Of a stretch of 64,000 bases of DNA, positions 1 through 8,693 are shown in pieces. Location: assembly GCA_036925085.1 (NCBI GenBank), contig JAUPFP010000029.1:1116001-1180000 (forward strand). The letters run 5' to 3'. The position numbers and the translations under genes were made by a program. Each line of letters opens with the position of its first letter. Position 1 is the stretch's first letter. Source of the stretch: Brachycybe producta (taxonomy: Eukaryota > Arthropoda > Diplopoda > Playtdesmida > Andrognathidae). The notes below the pieces were generated by a model, which saw only the letters and a list, made by a program, of their open reading frames with translations, had not been told where the DNA came from and did not search any database.

Positions 1-1111
1 CAAAACTTGAAGATGTCTTAAAATACAGCAATTGTTGGTATTATTAACTCAATGGTGGTGGTGGTGGTGGTACATTCTTATATTTTTTTGTTCTTTTCTA
101 GTTTTCTTTTTTTTAAGCATTTTTATAAAAATGTGTTCGCAATTCCCTGAGGCTATTCCTCGACCCACTTCCTCGGTCCTCCTTCCCGAACATACATTAA
201 CATACACACACATATACAGTATAGGCTTAAAAGGCTTTGAATTCTATGGTATTTTTTTTGTTTTGATTCGTTCCCTCGCATTCATTTCAGGTTTCAATTG
301 TGTTTGTTTCTTTTTTTTTATTCTATTGTTTATTTGTGCAAAACAACATCAATTACTCTCCACGAACACCTGTGTAATACACTACAGTACAAGTATTTTT
401 TATGTTTTTTTAAAACTCAGGAAGAAAATTTTAAAGCCAGCAACAACAGCAATTGAATTATTTCCTGAGAAATTAAAATTTTCAGGTGAAATATATATAG
501 AAAGCGAGCGAGAAAGATGGGTTTCGGTCACAGTTTGATATTACCACCCCATCCCAACAAAGGGTGCCCAAAAGTGGGCTGGACTTCCTTGATTTCTTCT
601 AAAATAATTTCAACTCAATTGTTGAGTTTTTGTCTTTCTTAAGTGTGTGATTAAGCAGTCAATTTAAGAAGAAGAAAAAGACGTTTGTTTTTTTATGTGA
701 AGTCATTACGATTCTATTTTTTTGATGATGCAATATTAAGTATGAAAATGCATATAATATTATAAAAAATGCAACATTTGCATAGTCACCACCGTCATCA
801 TCACTAAACATCAACTCAACAACTTAAGAAAAAAAACACAATTTTTGCATCTTTCTCTCTTCTGTGCTGATTAAATGGAAGATAAGCCTTAAAAATAAGT
901 TTTTTTTAGTTGGAAGGAGGGAGGGAGTTGGGGGGTTGAGATTGGGAACAGGTTTTTTTTTCTTGTTTTCTTTTGGGGTTTTTATCTTTTCACCTCTTGC
1001 CAACTACTCCCCCTTACAATAACCCCTTAAGAAAAATAACCCCTTAAGTACACTTTCATTCTGGTTCTATTTTTTACAATTTTTCTTTACTTTTCAAACA
1101 GAATATTTTTC

Positions 1112-1152
1112 CTCCTATCTCCTCCTCCTCCTCCTCCTCCTCCTCCTCCTCC
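1112..1152. repeat. (CTC)n trinucleotide microsatellite
   Basis: About a dozen consecutive CTC units in a pyrimidine-rich context. Confidence 0.85.
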
Positions 1153-1576
1153 AGTCTAATCCTAAGTTTTCTCTCAATATTGACGACGATTGCATAATAT
1201 TAAATAAAAAGCAGCAGCAGTAAGTAGTACGTGGTGTGTGCTGCTGGTGCCGTGGTTGGTATATATACAGTAAATATAGGCCTATGTGTATTTAGATACA
1301 ACAAATCTCCCCGTGATCATCATCGTCTTCATCATTTTTTCGTCTTGTTGTAAATGGTGTGTTTCTATGGTTCACAAAAAGAGAGAGAATTTTTTTTGTT
1401 GATTTTGTCAATGTTGATAAAAAAAATATTCCGACATTCATAAAAATTCATATTCAAAAAAATGTTGGAGAATCTGTTTTTGTGTTGTGTAATATGTCAC
1501 AAATTAAACCGCAATTGGTTTTTTTTACCTTCCGGAATTACAAATGAAAATCCGGTCTTCATATAAAGGGCTATAG

Positions 1577-1581
1577 AATTA

Positions 1582-1674
<93 letters not shown>

Positions 1675-1745
1675 TAATATATATATATATATATATAATA
1701 TATATAATATATATATATATATATATAATATATATAATATATATA
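1577..1745. repeat. (TA)n microsatellite with higher-order pattern
   Basis: Roughly 100 bp of pure TA is followed by a regular alternation of TA runs with AATATATAATATAT blocks, recurring about every 30 bp. The Tyr-Ile open frames across it are artefacts. Confidence 0.9.
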
Positions 1746-2466
1746 ATTTCAACATTAGTAGAGTTTGGCGAATGATTTGACATTTACAAATAGTCATTTT
1801 TAGAACAAATATTTCAAAATAATCAGTTATGAGACTAGAAGACGTAAAAAGGAATCAAAACAGTTTCATGGTCTACTTTTAAATTGAATGCAAAACGTGT
1901 TTTTTGGGTAATTTTTCTAAAAAAAAAAATTGGAAAAGATATCAATGAAAGACGTGATTATTTAACTCTTCTAGTTCCTAACCAATTTCGTGCTTCAGTT
2001 GAAATAAATTGAACCGAAACAACGAGGAGAAAAGTAATTCCGACAATTCAAACTATTTTTAATAATAATTGTTGTTTGTTGGTCATATAGGAAGAGAGTA
2101 GGTGGGTGTTGGTTATTTACAAATATTGTTTATTTTATATTATTGTATTTGTAGATTTTTTTGTGAAGTTATTTTTTCCAATTGGGGAATTAATTGTTTC
2201 TGCCAGAATGATGCTGTCGAGGAGAGAGAGAGAGAGAAAGAGAAGATGAAAAATGATTGAAAAGAACCCTTTCTTTGAGGAGGAGAAGACCCTCACATTT
2301 TTTGTGCGTGTCATCGTTTGGTGGCGTTCGGTTGTCAAATGGATTGAGAGAATCTATCGGCACCCCTCTTTCTTGCTCTCTCTCTCGCCTCCTCCTCCCC
2401 TTGGTTCACCTTCGTAGCCTCCTCCTTTATCATCACAGGAGCCGCTTTCAGGTTACTTGCAGAGAA

Positions 2467-2926
2467 ATGATGCCAATAATGGATTTGGCTTCTCAGCGGA
2501 TGGGTGATGGTAATAACAGGAAACTTATGTTGGTCGTGACTGGAGAAGAACAAGAAATCGTCATCGTACACAGTGACAATGAGAGCGGCAGCAGTGGACA
2601 TGGCCTCAGTGGACAGTTCGTACCGTTGTCCATCTACAACGTGACTGAGGAACACTTTGTGTCCACGGCTCTCATCGAAGTGTCTAAAGAATTGAGAATT
2701 CCTCTCTATTCCATCATATTTCTATTGGGAGTGTTAGGAAATTCTTTGGTCATTGTGACGTTGACACATAACAGACACATGCTGACAGTGACCAATGTCC
2801 ACCTCTTGAATCTGGCCATCAGTGACCTTCTAGGTGTCTTCTGTATGCCTTTCACACTGGTCGGGTCCGTCCTAAGGGAGTTCATCTTTGGTGAGATCAT
2901 GTGCAAGATCATTCCCTACCTTCAAG
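2467..2926 (+). pseudogene. Gene A exon 1: N-terminus, TM1, TM2, ECL1
   Basis: The open frame begins further upstream, but the first in-frame ATG pair is at 2467/2470. The predicted N-terminus is about 75 residues long, much longer than in gene B, with NES and NVT glycosylation sequons. TM1 (IPLYSIIFLLGVLGNSLVIV), [15 protein letters not shown] and the ECL1 cysteine in MCKIIPYLQ follow. TM2 lacks one Leu codon relative to gene B (DLLG against DLLLG). The exon ends CTTCAAG|gtgagg, phase 1, at the same point as gene B exon 1. Confidence 0.85.
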
Positions 2927-3124
2927 GTGAGGATTATATTAAGGGCCATAAGGACTCTTTGAATTCCCTTTTATAATTAACTGAAATCACGTGTGGCCCA
3001 ATTAGGTTTCAATTTGGACAATTTCATTTATCATATCTGTCAGGTGACCACTGGTCAGTCTGTAGGAGACTTAGTTGAGCTTTTTGTTTTCATTAAAAAG
3101 CAACTTTTTTAAAAAAAAAATTTC

Positions 3125-3332
3125 AACTTTATTTGAAACTAGAGGAGTAAAATATTTTCATCATGAATTTATAGCCATTTTTCTTGTATTTTCAAATAAA
3201 AAAAAGTCCTAAAACCCTTTTGGATAGCAAATTGACCAATTTTTTTAAAAAAAACTGCCATAAAAGTTTTATTTTGATCATAAAAATGCCATTATTTTTC
3301 AATAAATTACTCTTCTAGTTTGAAATAAAGTT
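3125..3332. mobile_element. Short fold-back element (CTAGTTT family), copy 1
   Basis: Terminal inverted arms of 26 bp (3125-3150 and 3307-3332) match at 24 of 26 positions and contain GAAACTAG/CTAGTTTG. There is no coding capacity, and no target duplication is obvious. A related pair of arms is at 38044-38258. Confidence 0.55.
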
Positions 3333-3825
3333 TGAATTTATTTTCTAAAACTGCCTTCTCACTCAATTCAAGGCATATTTATTATGTTTAAAGAGGTAAA
3401 TGTTGATTTTTAGGTTCGCTTTTTATTGATAAATTATTATAAATTAGATTCAATGGCCCACGTGCGGTGTCTTAAAAAGGAATTCTGTTTTCATATATTT
3501 TTTTTTACCTGAGGTTTAGGAATAGAACAATGGAAGAAGGAGGGAGGATTCTGTGTGTATGGTTAGTCTATAATTTAACAAACAAAAAAAACAGTTGATC
3601 ATTACCCGATTTCAACACCATTTGGTTTTGAAGGGTGGTTCATTCGTTCTTCTTCTATTTTGAATTACGGACTACAAGTTTTGTAGATTGTGATGGTGAA
3701 ATGTACTTTGGTTTCGAGGTTTTTTTATTATTCACTTTTTCAATCATCCTCTGTGAAGGAAGAGGATAAGGAGGTCCGAATAATGGAAAAACCGATGGTT
3801 TTCTTTTGCAACAAATAACAATGTT

Positions 3826-4306
3826 GTACAATTGAATCTTGATTAACCAAATCTTAGTAATCCGGATGGCTTTTTATCATAATCTAAGGGATTTTTTTAA
3901 AGTTTATCAGTCTTTTTGACTTCCAGTCAAAAACAGACACAAGATACAGACCACTTTTCGACTGCAGAATGTCATTACAATGTATTTTCTATGGAAAAAC
4001 TCAAGGTGGTTGTTTTTGTCGACAACCCTGACTTCATTTACAGGCGTCTGTGCAGCTAGCATTAGAATTTTGTTTGCCCCGCCCTTTTATGACATCGGAC
4101 CAAGTAACAAACCAATTAGAAATTGATGACGCTCATAAAAGAGTGGGACAAACGAAATTCTAGTGCTGGACACAGCTGCCTGTTTTCATTTTGCAGTCGA
4201 AAAGTGGTCTGTGTGCTCAAAGGCCTTAAAGTAAAAAGAAAACCCGGCGATTATCCGGACGAGATTTGATTCTATTTAGTCCGGATAATCGAGATTGTTA
4301 CAGGAT
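3826..4306. mobile_element. Degenerate pogo/Tigger-like relic
   Basis: The right end, read on the minus strand, contains CAATCTCGATTATCCGGA; the left end has the diverged inverted partner (CTTGATTAACC and AATCCGGAT). Runs of GATTATCCGG near the ends are characteristic of pogo/Tigger Tc1-mariner terminal repeats. No transposase frame remains. The middle is occupied by a separate fold-back element. Confidence 0.4.
3944..4214. mobile_element. Nested double fold-back MITE (GCCCTTTTAT family)
   Basis: The outer arms (3944-3971 and 4187-4214) match at 26 of 28 positions around CAGACCACTTTTCGACTGCA. A second pair of arms of about 50 bp (4041-4092 and 4133-4182) lies inside. The core shares CCGCCCTT and AACCAATTAGAA with the element at 31654-31858, so both belong to one family. 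Confidence 0.7.
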
Positions 4307-4352
4307 GATGGATGTTGATGATTTTACACAGCAACATTCATTGTTAGTTAAA

Positions 4353-4356
4353 CAAT
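4353..4356. other. Target-site duplication, left (CAAT)
   Basis: CAAT immediately before the first LTR base, matched by CAAT directly after the other LTR. Because the LTR ends in A and A also precedes the left copy, a 5-bp ACAAT duplication is equally possible. Confidence 0.85.
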
Positions 4357-5204
4357 TGTAACATCCCCGTTTCCGTAGGGTTAGTAGAGAGATCTCTACT
4401 AGCCATCTAGAAGTGTCGAATGGATGTTGATGATTAAGTCTTTCGGTCTATTGGCTCCTGTGTTGCTACTTAACCACCAGGGACACAAGGGTCGGTACCT
4501 CAGGAGACCTGTGGTAGAGAATATTGTAGAGATGTCGTCTTACACTCGGCTGCTGGAGACTTCGTTGTCCGGTGGAAACATCGGCTACGTGGCGGCTATA
4601 CTTCTAAGTCCCACTCCCATAAAATGACTGAGTCCACACATTGAATTCGTATGATGAAAATGCTCTTTTATTCAATAAACAGAGAGTCCTGTAGATTGAG
4701 AGATATCGCATCGGTCTTAAGCATAAAGACGGTCTGTCCGATCTGCCTGATCTATCCGATCTGTCCTCTCAATCTACAACCTCTTGTATTTATACTCCAA
4801 ATACAATATAAACATCTGATTATGATAACAAAGGCTCCAGGTGTGTCCAAGTCTCTTGGACACACTCGGACCTAGAAGTGAACTATCACTTAACAAGAAA
4901 ACGAAAACATCTATAAGATGTATAAATTATAACAATACAGAAGGATGTACGATCATCCTCCTATTAACAATTTGTAAAGATTCTCACGTCCAAAAGTTCT
5001 GCATCGATGGTTCTTCTAGGATCTATCCTATTAACCATCGATGTAGTACTTTTGGGCTATTCTTCTCATCTTGGAGGGCAGGGAGTCATCGTCGTAATGA
5101 CCTCCCGGCCACCCCCAAGCATGAGGTGAGAACCTTTCATCGATACAACTTGATTACAGGGTGTCTACAAAAACGGACGAATTCTAAACGGTGAATTCGT
5201 TACA
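4357..5204 (-). repeat. 3' LTR of the gypsy element (848 bp)
   Basis: Identical to the other LTR by eye except for CC at 5027-5028, where the 5' LTR has AA. On the element strand it carries TATAAATA (4794-4787) and AATAAA (4672-4667). It also holds several perfect inverted repeats, including 11-bp arms GTGTGTCCAAG/CTTGGACACAC. The AATAAA in this copy would terminate the genomic transcript. Confidence 0.96.
4667..4672 (-). terminator. Poly(A) signal AATAAA in the 3' LTR
   Basis: AATAAA on the element strand, about 115 nt downstream of TATAAATA, as expected for an R region that contains its own polyadenylation signal. Confidence 0.65.
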
Positions 5205-5210
5205 CCCCCC
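5205..5210 (-). other. Polypurine tract (G6) next to the 3' LTR
   Basis: On the element strand GGGGGG directly precedes the TG of the 3' LTR, the position where plus-strand DNA synthesis is primed. It is shorter than many polypurine tracts; upstream bases are mixed. Confidence 0.6.
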
Positions 5211-5220
5211 AACTAGTTTA

Positions 5221-5578
5221 AGAGTACGTCCCTGTACTCTCAAAAAGTTAACTATTGAAAATACCCGTTGGTATGAAAATCTATATGATAAAAATTATAA
5301 TCCCGTTGGATGATAAAATTTAAAAATCACAGCTCGTGATACTAATAGCATCTCGCTATTTTAAAAATTCCCGCTCGGAATTAAAAGCAATTCTAAAAAT
5401 TGACAAATAGGCGAAAGCCTATCAAATTACAAAAGGGACAATCCCCTAATATAAAAACTTCTATAAAAACGCAGGCAACTGCCTTAAAAACTACTAAAAA
5501 TAAATAGACAACGGTCTATAAAAATAAATGCGAACGTGCATTAAAAATACCAAATACAAAAGTATAAAACGCAATACT
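5221..5578 (-). repeat. Array of 13 small inverted repeats between ORF3 and the 3' LTR
   Basis: This 358-bp noncoding stretch holds a series of perfect 4-7 bp inverted repeats with 2-8 nt loops, separated by A/T-rich linkers. Examples: 5221-5240 (AGAGTAC...GTACTCT), 5261-5274, 5300-5311, 5326-5340, 5344-5360, 5366-5382, 5388-5402, 5407-5422 (ATAGGC GAAA GCCTAT), 5435-5445, 5473-5484, 5504-5519, 5527-5542 and 5561-5578. Start-to-start spacing is 18-40 nt. Stem sequences all differ while pairing is kept, which points to RNA structure rather than a repeated protein-binding word. Function unknown. Confidence 0.8.
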
Positions 5579-5633
5579 AAAAAAAAAACAAACAATCAGG
5601 ATTATGGAGACAATATTACAACCCAGATTCTTG

Positions 5634-8600
5634 CTAATACATCTGGTCGGCCCATCCAATTGCAGGGCTCTCAGGTCCTCGACGAAGTTCCATTTCGAGG
5701 AACTCGGCGGCTCCAGCCGATCCCTTGTAGTAGCGATGACTTCGGCGACCCTCTGCATGACTGGTGGCCTCATCGAACATGAGATAGGGACGGTCATCGT
5801 GGAGGGATGGCCTACGAATCGGGTTCCTGATGATGCGAATGGGACGATCTTGATCCCATCGAAAGAACTGTCGCATCCACCGGCGAATTTCGTCGTCGTT
5901 TTGTTCCAGATGGAAGACATCGTTGTAATAATGCACTGTTGTCTTGTCCAGCCGATTGTTGATCACCAAGATGAGCGACAAAGCCCGGACGACGAGTACG
6001 ACGATAAAGACCTCTGTGTCTGCAGGAAGAGAGTTCCTCGGTGGGGTCTCATTACTCTCGAAGAGCCCCAGGTACAGATGGCGACGCGGCGTTCGTTTGC
6101 GCTGCCATTGAACAAATAAATTGTTCAGTATCGTCTCATCCTCTCGTGTACTCCGGTGTGGCTTCGTGATGGGCTTACCATCAGGGACCTTCAAGGACTC
6201 CGTGGGGGCCCCCAATGGTAACCCCAGACGCTCCTTTACTGGCCTTCGTTTTGGCACAGCACCCATAGCCTTGGTCGACTCGTTCTTTGCCTTGGTTTCG
6301 ATCCCGACAGCTTCTGTTGCTTCGGGAAGCGTCGTGGAAGCCCTAGGACACCCAGGAGCTTCTACTTCGCTCCCGGCGGCTTCCATTTCGCTGCTAATGA
6401 CGACGTCATCCTTGTAAAGATGCCCCTCCGTTCGTGGGCAAATGTCACGAAGCGTGATAGCATTGTTTGGGGCTTTGCAGAAGAAACTCTTAACCTCAGA
6501 GCGAAGTTTGGTCCTCAGGCCTCTGCTGGGACGGTTTTGTTCAACGAGAGGCCTTGGCTGCCTCCAACGTCGAACGCCGCGTACCAGCAGGTCTTCTGGG
6601 AGGCCTGAATCCCGAACCTTACTGCGAAGAGTTGTTTCCTCTCCCCAAATTCTGCTGTCGTACAGAATGACTCGTTCACCATCGTTCGTTTCATACACGT
6701 TATTCGTTAAGGAGAGTCCCTGCTGATGGTATGCAACGGCCAGATCGACTAACTGATGCAGTTGCTCCTGATATTTTGCCCTTGGATCTGTTGTAGGACT
6801 GTCCACACTCTTGTTGGTGGTCTTCAACTGGACATAAGTCCTTGCAGCTTCCGGCTCGGCAACCTCTGGCTCGAGGAGATCCATCCCCTCTTCATCAATA
6901 TAGAGCACGTCGTTATCTTCGTCGTTGTTGCCTTGCAACTTTTTCGGGACTCCCTGTGACACGGAGATCATCATCACCTCGGCTTCATCGATCTTGATGG
7001 TCCGGTGGTTGAGGTGGGCCACAGCGGACTCCGTGAGCCCTTCCTCACGTCGACGCTTGGCTTCTCGGTGTCGCCTGCTTGGCTTGTTCTTCTTCCGCTC
7101 CAAAACCTTGATGGGAGCGACTTCTGCGGCAGGTGGGCTGGTGAGTGGCACTGGTCGTTTTAGTGACGGCACGGCTACCTTCACTTTTGCTGCTGCTGGC
7201 TCTACCAGCTCCATGTAGGCTTTTTCTGCCTGTTTCAGGGCGGCACTCTTGCGGACGTATTCGCCTTTTTCGTTCCAGATTTCGTTGACGCTTCGGTGCG
7301 GTACTGGAGGTCGGTTCCGACGACTGTGGCGCTCCCAATCTGCAGGGGTCCACTCGCTGGTGTCGTTCGGATCACTTTCTTTGCCCCATTTTCTTGGTTC
7401 TGCGCCTCCGGGAGCAAACTCTCCGGGCTTGATGGCGTTAAAGAAATTAGGCTGCCCAGCCCCAATGACTCCTGGCAAAATCTTGGCCTTCTGTTCGGCC
7501 TCTTGGCGCTTTGTCATTTTGGGTGCGGCTTCGCAGGTCCACAATCCATCGGCGATCTCTTTTTCTAATGCCACCGCTGCAGCATCGAAGATTAGTTTGG
7601 ATCCGCCTGGTATTGGTACGATGGAACTCGGTCTAGCCTCTTCTCGCTGATCGAAGTATCGTCCTCTTTTGTGGGCACGACCCTGCAAGGTGGGCCCACG
7701 GACACCGTGACCCCAACCCTGCCTGGTAGTGGTCACTTCTTCGTAGAGATTTGCTAACGGCGACTGCATAGTCGTACTCCTTTTTGAAAAAGACAAAGAA
7801 CAAGTGTTTGGATCTCGGAGCCCGAAATTCACATGCTTTTCTTGGCTCCTTCTTACCTCTTCCGATCCATCTTTAGATTTTCCCTTATTCTTTTCGTTGA
7901 AGTTTTGCACAAACGAAATAAAACTTCCGAAATTTTTCACCAATAAAATAAACTTTTCCGTTGTTTCGATGAAGTATTCCAAACAATTTTTTAGAAGAAA
8001 CCGATAAGTACCCAAAAAATGGCCGTTATCGAGAAGAAAGCTTCCAAAATGGTAAAGATACCAAAAAATAGTGCCGGTACATGTGTATAGCACATGGGCA
8101 CAACTGTCAGTCGTGAAGAAGATAAACAATAGGACCCGGATCCATAGTGGTGCGAGGCTAGTTGACAATTCACTGAATGTATCCCTCCGCCCACGTGTTC
8201 CTTTCCTGCTGGGTAGCGTCATTGACCGCTCCCTGTTTACTTCCTCATTTGAGATGCCATCTTCCTCTGTGGCGTCACTAGCATCGATATTATCGTTTAT
8301 TTTTGTTGTTTCATCGATAACTTCCGCGTTTTTCACCTCCATTTGAAATTCCATCGGCGAATTTACATCTTTTTCGTCGATTTTCATCGTTCCTTCAGGA
8401 ATTTCGCTGATTTCTTCAACAAATCCAATGGTTTCCATGGTAAAATTCGTCTTATTACCATATTCTCTGGTGAATTTCATCGCATCTTCGTCAGGTAAGT
8501 ATGAGAATTGCTGCTGGTTATCGTCTGCTGCCATTTTTCTTCTAATTTCGACGTTACGGTCAGAATGCTTTCGGATTGCTTTCGTAATTATCTCAATTTC

Positions 8601-8693
8601 TTCTTCATCCTCAGAAGATTCGATCCAAGCATTTTGGCATCTGCAGTGCCCACAACACCTCTTCTTACGCGAAGGTAAGTTTTTTCTTGACAA
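5634..8693 (-). CDS. ORF3 of the gypsy element, unknown function
   Basis: An uninterrupted frame of 1,019 codons, in the position where env would lie. It overlaps the end of pol by 29 bp, in +1 relative frame. The frame has no ATG until codon 54 (8534), so expression may use splicing, reinitiation or that internal ATG. It is highly charged. A hydrophobic stretch lies near residues 181-196 and another near 893-911; a basic run (RKKNKPSRRHREAKRRRE) at about 533-550 could be a nuclear-localisation or nucleic-acid-binding segment. The region 300-480 is rich in Gly, Pro and Trp. I see no signal peptide, no furin-type fusion site and no cysteine-rich ectodomain, so it is not a recognisable envelope protein. 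Intact length in a young element suggests selection until recently. I do not recognise the family. Confidence 0.75.
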   Translation of the reverse strand: MSRKNLPSRKKRCCGHCRCQNAWIESSEDEEEIEIITKAIRKHSDRNVEIRRKMAADDNQQQFSYLPDEDAMKFTREYGNKTNFTMETIGFVEEISEIPEGTMKIDEKDVNSPMEFQMEVKNAEVIDETTKINDNIDASDATEEDGISNEEVNRERSMTLPSRKGTRGRRDTFSELSTSLAPLWIRVLLFIFFTTDSCAHVLYTCTGTIFWYLYHFGSFLLDNGHFLGTYRFLLKNCLEYFIETTEKFILLVKNFGSFISFVQNFNEKNKGKSKDGSEEVRRSQEKHVNFGLRDPNTCSLSFSKRSTTMQSPLANLYEEVTTTRQGWGHGVRGPTLQGRAHKRGRYFDQREEARPSSIVPIPGGSKLIFDAAAVALEKEIADGLWTCEAAPKMTKRQEAEQKAKILPGVIGAGQPNFFNAIKPGEFAPGGAEPRKWGKESDPNDTSEWTPADWERHSRRNRPPVPHRSVNEIWNEKGEYVRKSAALKQAEKAYMELVEPAAAKVKVAVPSLKRPVPLTSPPAAEVAPIKVLERKKNKPSRRHREAKRRREEGLTESAVAHLNHRTIKIDEAEVMMISVSQGVPKKLQGNNDEDNDVLYIDEEGMDLLEPEVAEPEAARTYVQLKTTNKSVDSPTTDPRAKYQEQLHQLVDLAVAYHQQGLSLTNNVYETNDGERVILYDSRIWGEETTLRSKVRDSGLPEDLLVRGVRRWRQPRPLVEQNRPSRGLRTKLRSEVKSFFCKAPNNAITLRDICPRTEGHLYKDDVVISSEMEAAGSEVEAPGCPRASTTLPEATEAVGIETKAKNESTKAMGAVPKRRPVKERLGLPLGAPTESLKVPDGKPITKPHRSTREDETILNNLFVQWQRKRTPRRHLYLGLFESNETPPRNSLPADTEVFIVVLVVRALSLILVINNRLDKTTVHYYNDVFHLEQNDDEIRRWMRQFFRWDQDRPIRIIRNPIRRPSLHDDRPYLMFDEATSHAEGRRSHRYYKGSAGAAEFLEMELRRGPESPAIGWADQMY

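Larger units (their letters stand above)
1..2466. other. Upstream spacer, no gene recognised
   Basis: This stretch is AT-rich and carries simple-sequence tracts: GGT repeats near 51-70, a (CTC)n tract and a long (TA)n tract. The open frames here are short, low-complexity and match nothing I recognise. The part just before 2467 is GA- and CT-rich and may be the 5' untranslated region of gene A, but I see no definite promoter. Confidence 0.5.
2927..4352 (+). other. Gene A intron 1, part before the gypsy insertion
   Basis: Noncoding, AT-rich. It contains a short CTAG-capped fold-back element (3125-3332) and a pogo-like relic (about 3826-4306) with a nested fold-back element. No exon-like sequence is seen. 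Confidence 0.7.

Noticed and set aside
32-538. 168-codon frame at the left edge
   Set aside because: Low-complexity start over a GGT repeat, no family motif, typical random content of AT-rich DNA.
1571-1797. Tyr/Ile-rich reading frames across (TA)n, here and at 28693-29696, 40924-41298, 46239-46547 and 56529-56748
   Set aside because: A TA dinucleotide run is open in several frames on both strands, and the products have no composition other than the repeat.
4424-5194. Short frames in the LTRs (67, 74 and 117 codons, present in both LTRs)
   Set aside because: They are on the strand opposite to the element and cross its promoter and poly(A) region; identity between LTRs explains their conservation.
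5221-5578. CRISPR-like array
   Set aside because: Units are small palindromes of different sequence, with no common repeat and no spacer regularity, in an animal retrotransposon.
5634-8693. Calling ORF3 an envelope gene
   Set aside because: Position fits, but no signal peptide, furin site, fusion peptide or cysteine-rich ectodomain can be seen.
8665-8693. A second ribosomal frameshift from pol into ORF3 at the A-rich run
   Set aside because: ORF3 is in +1 relation to pol, so a -1 slip on the A-rich run does not lead into it, and no +1 site is evident.
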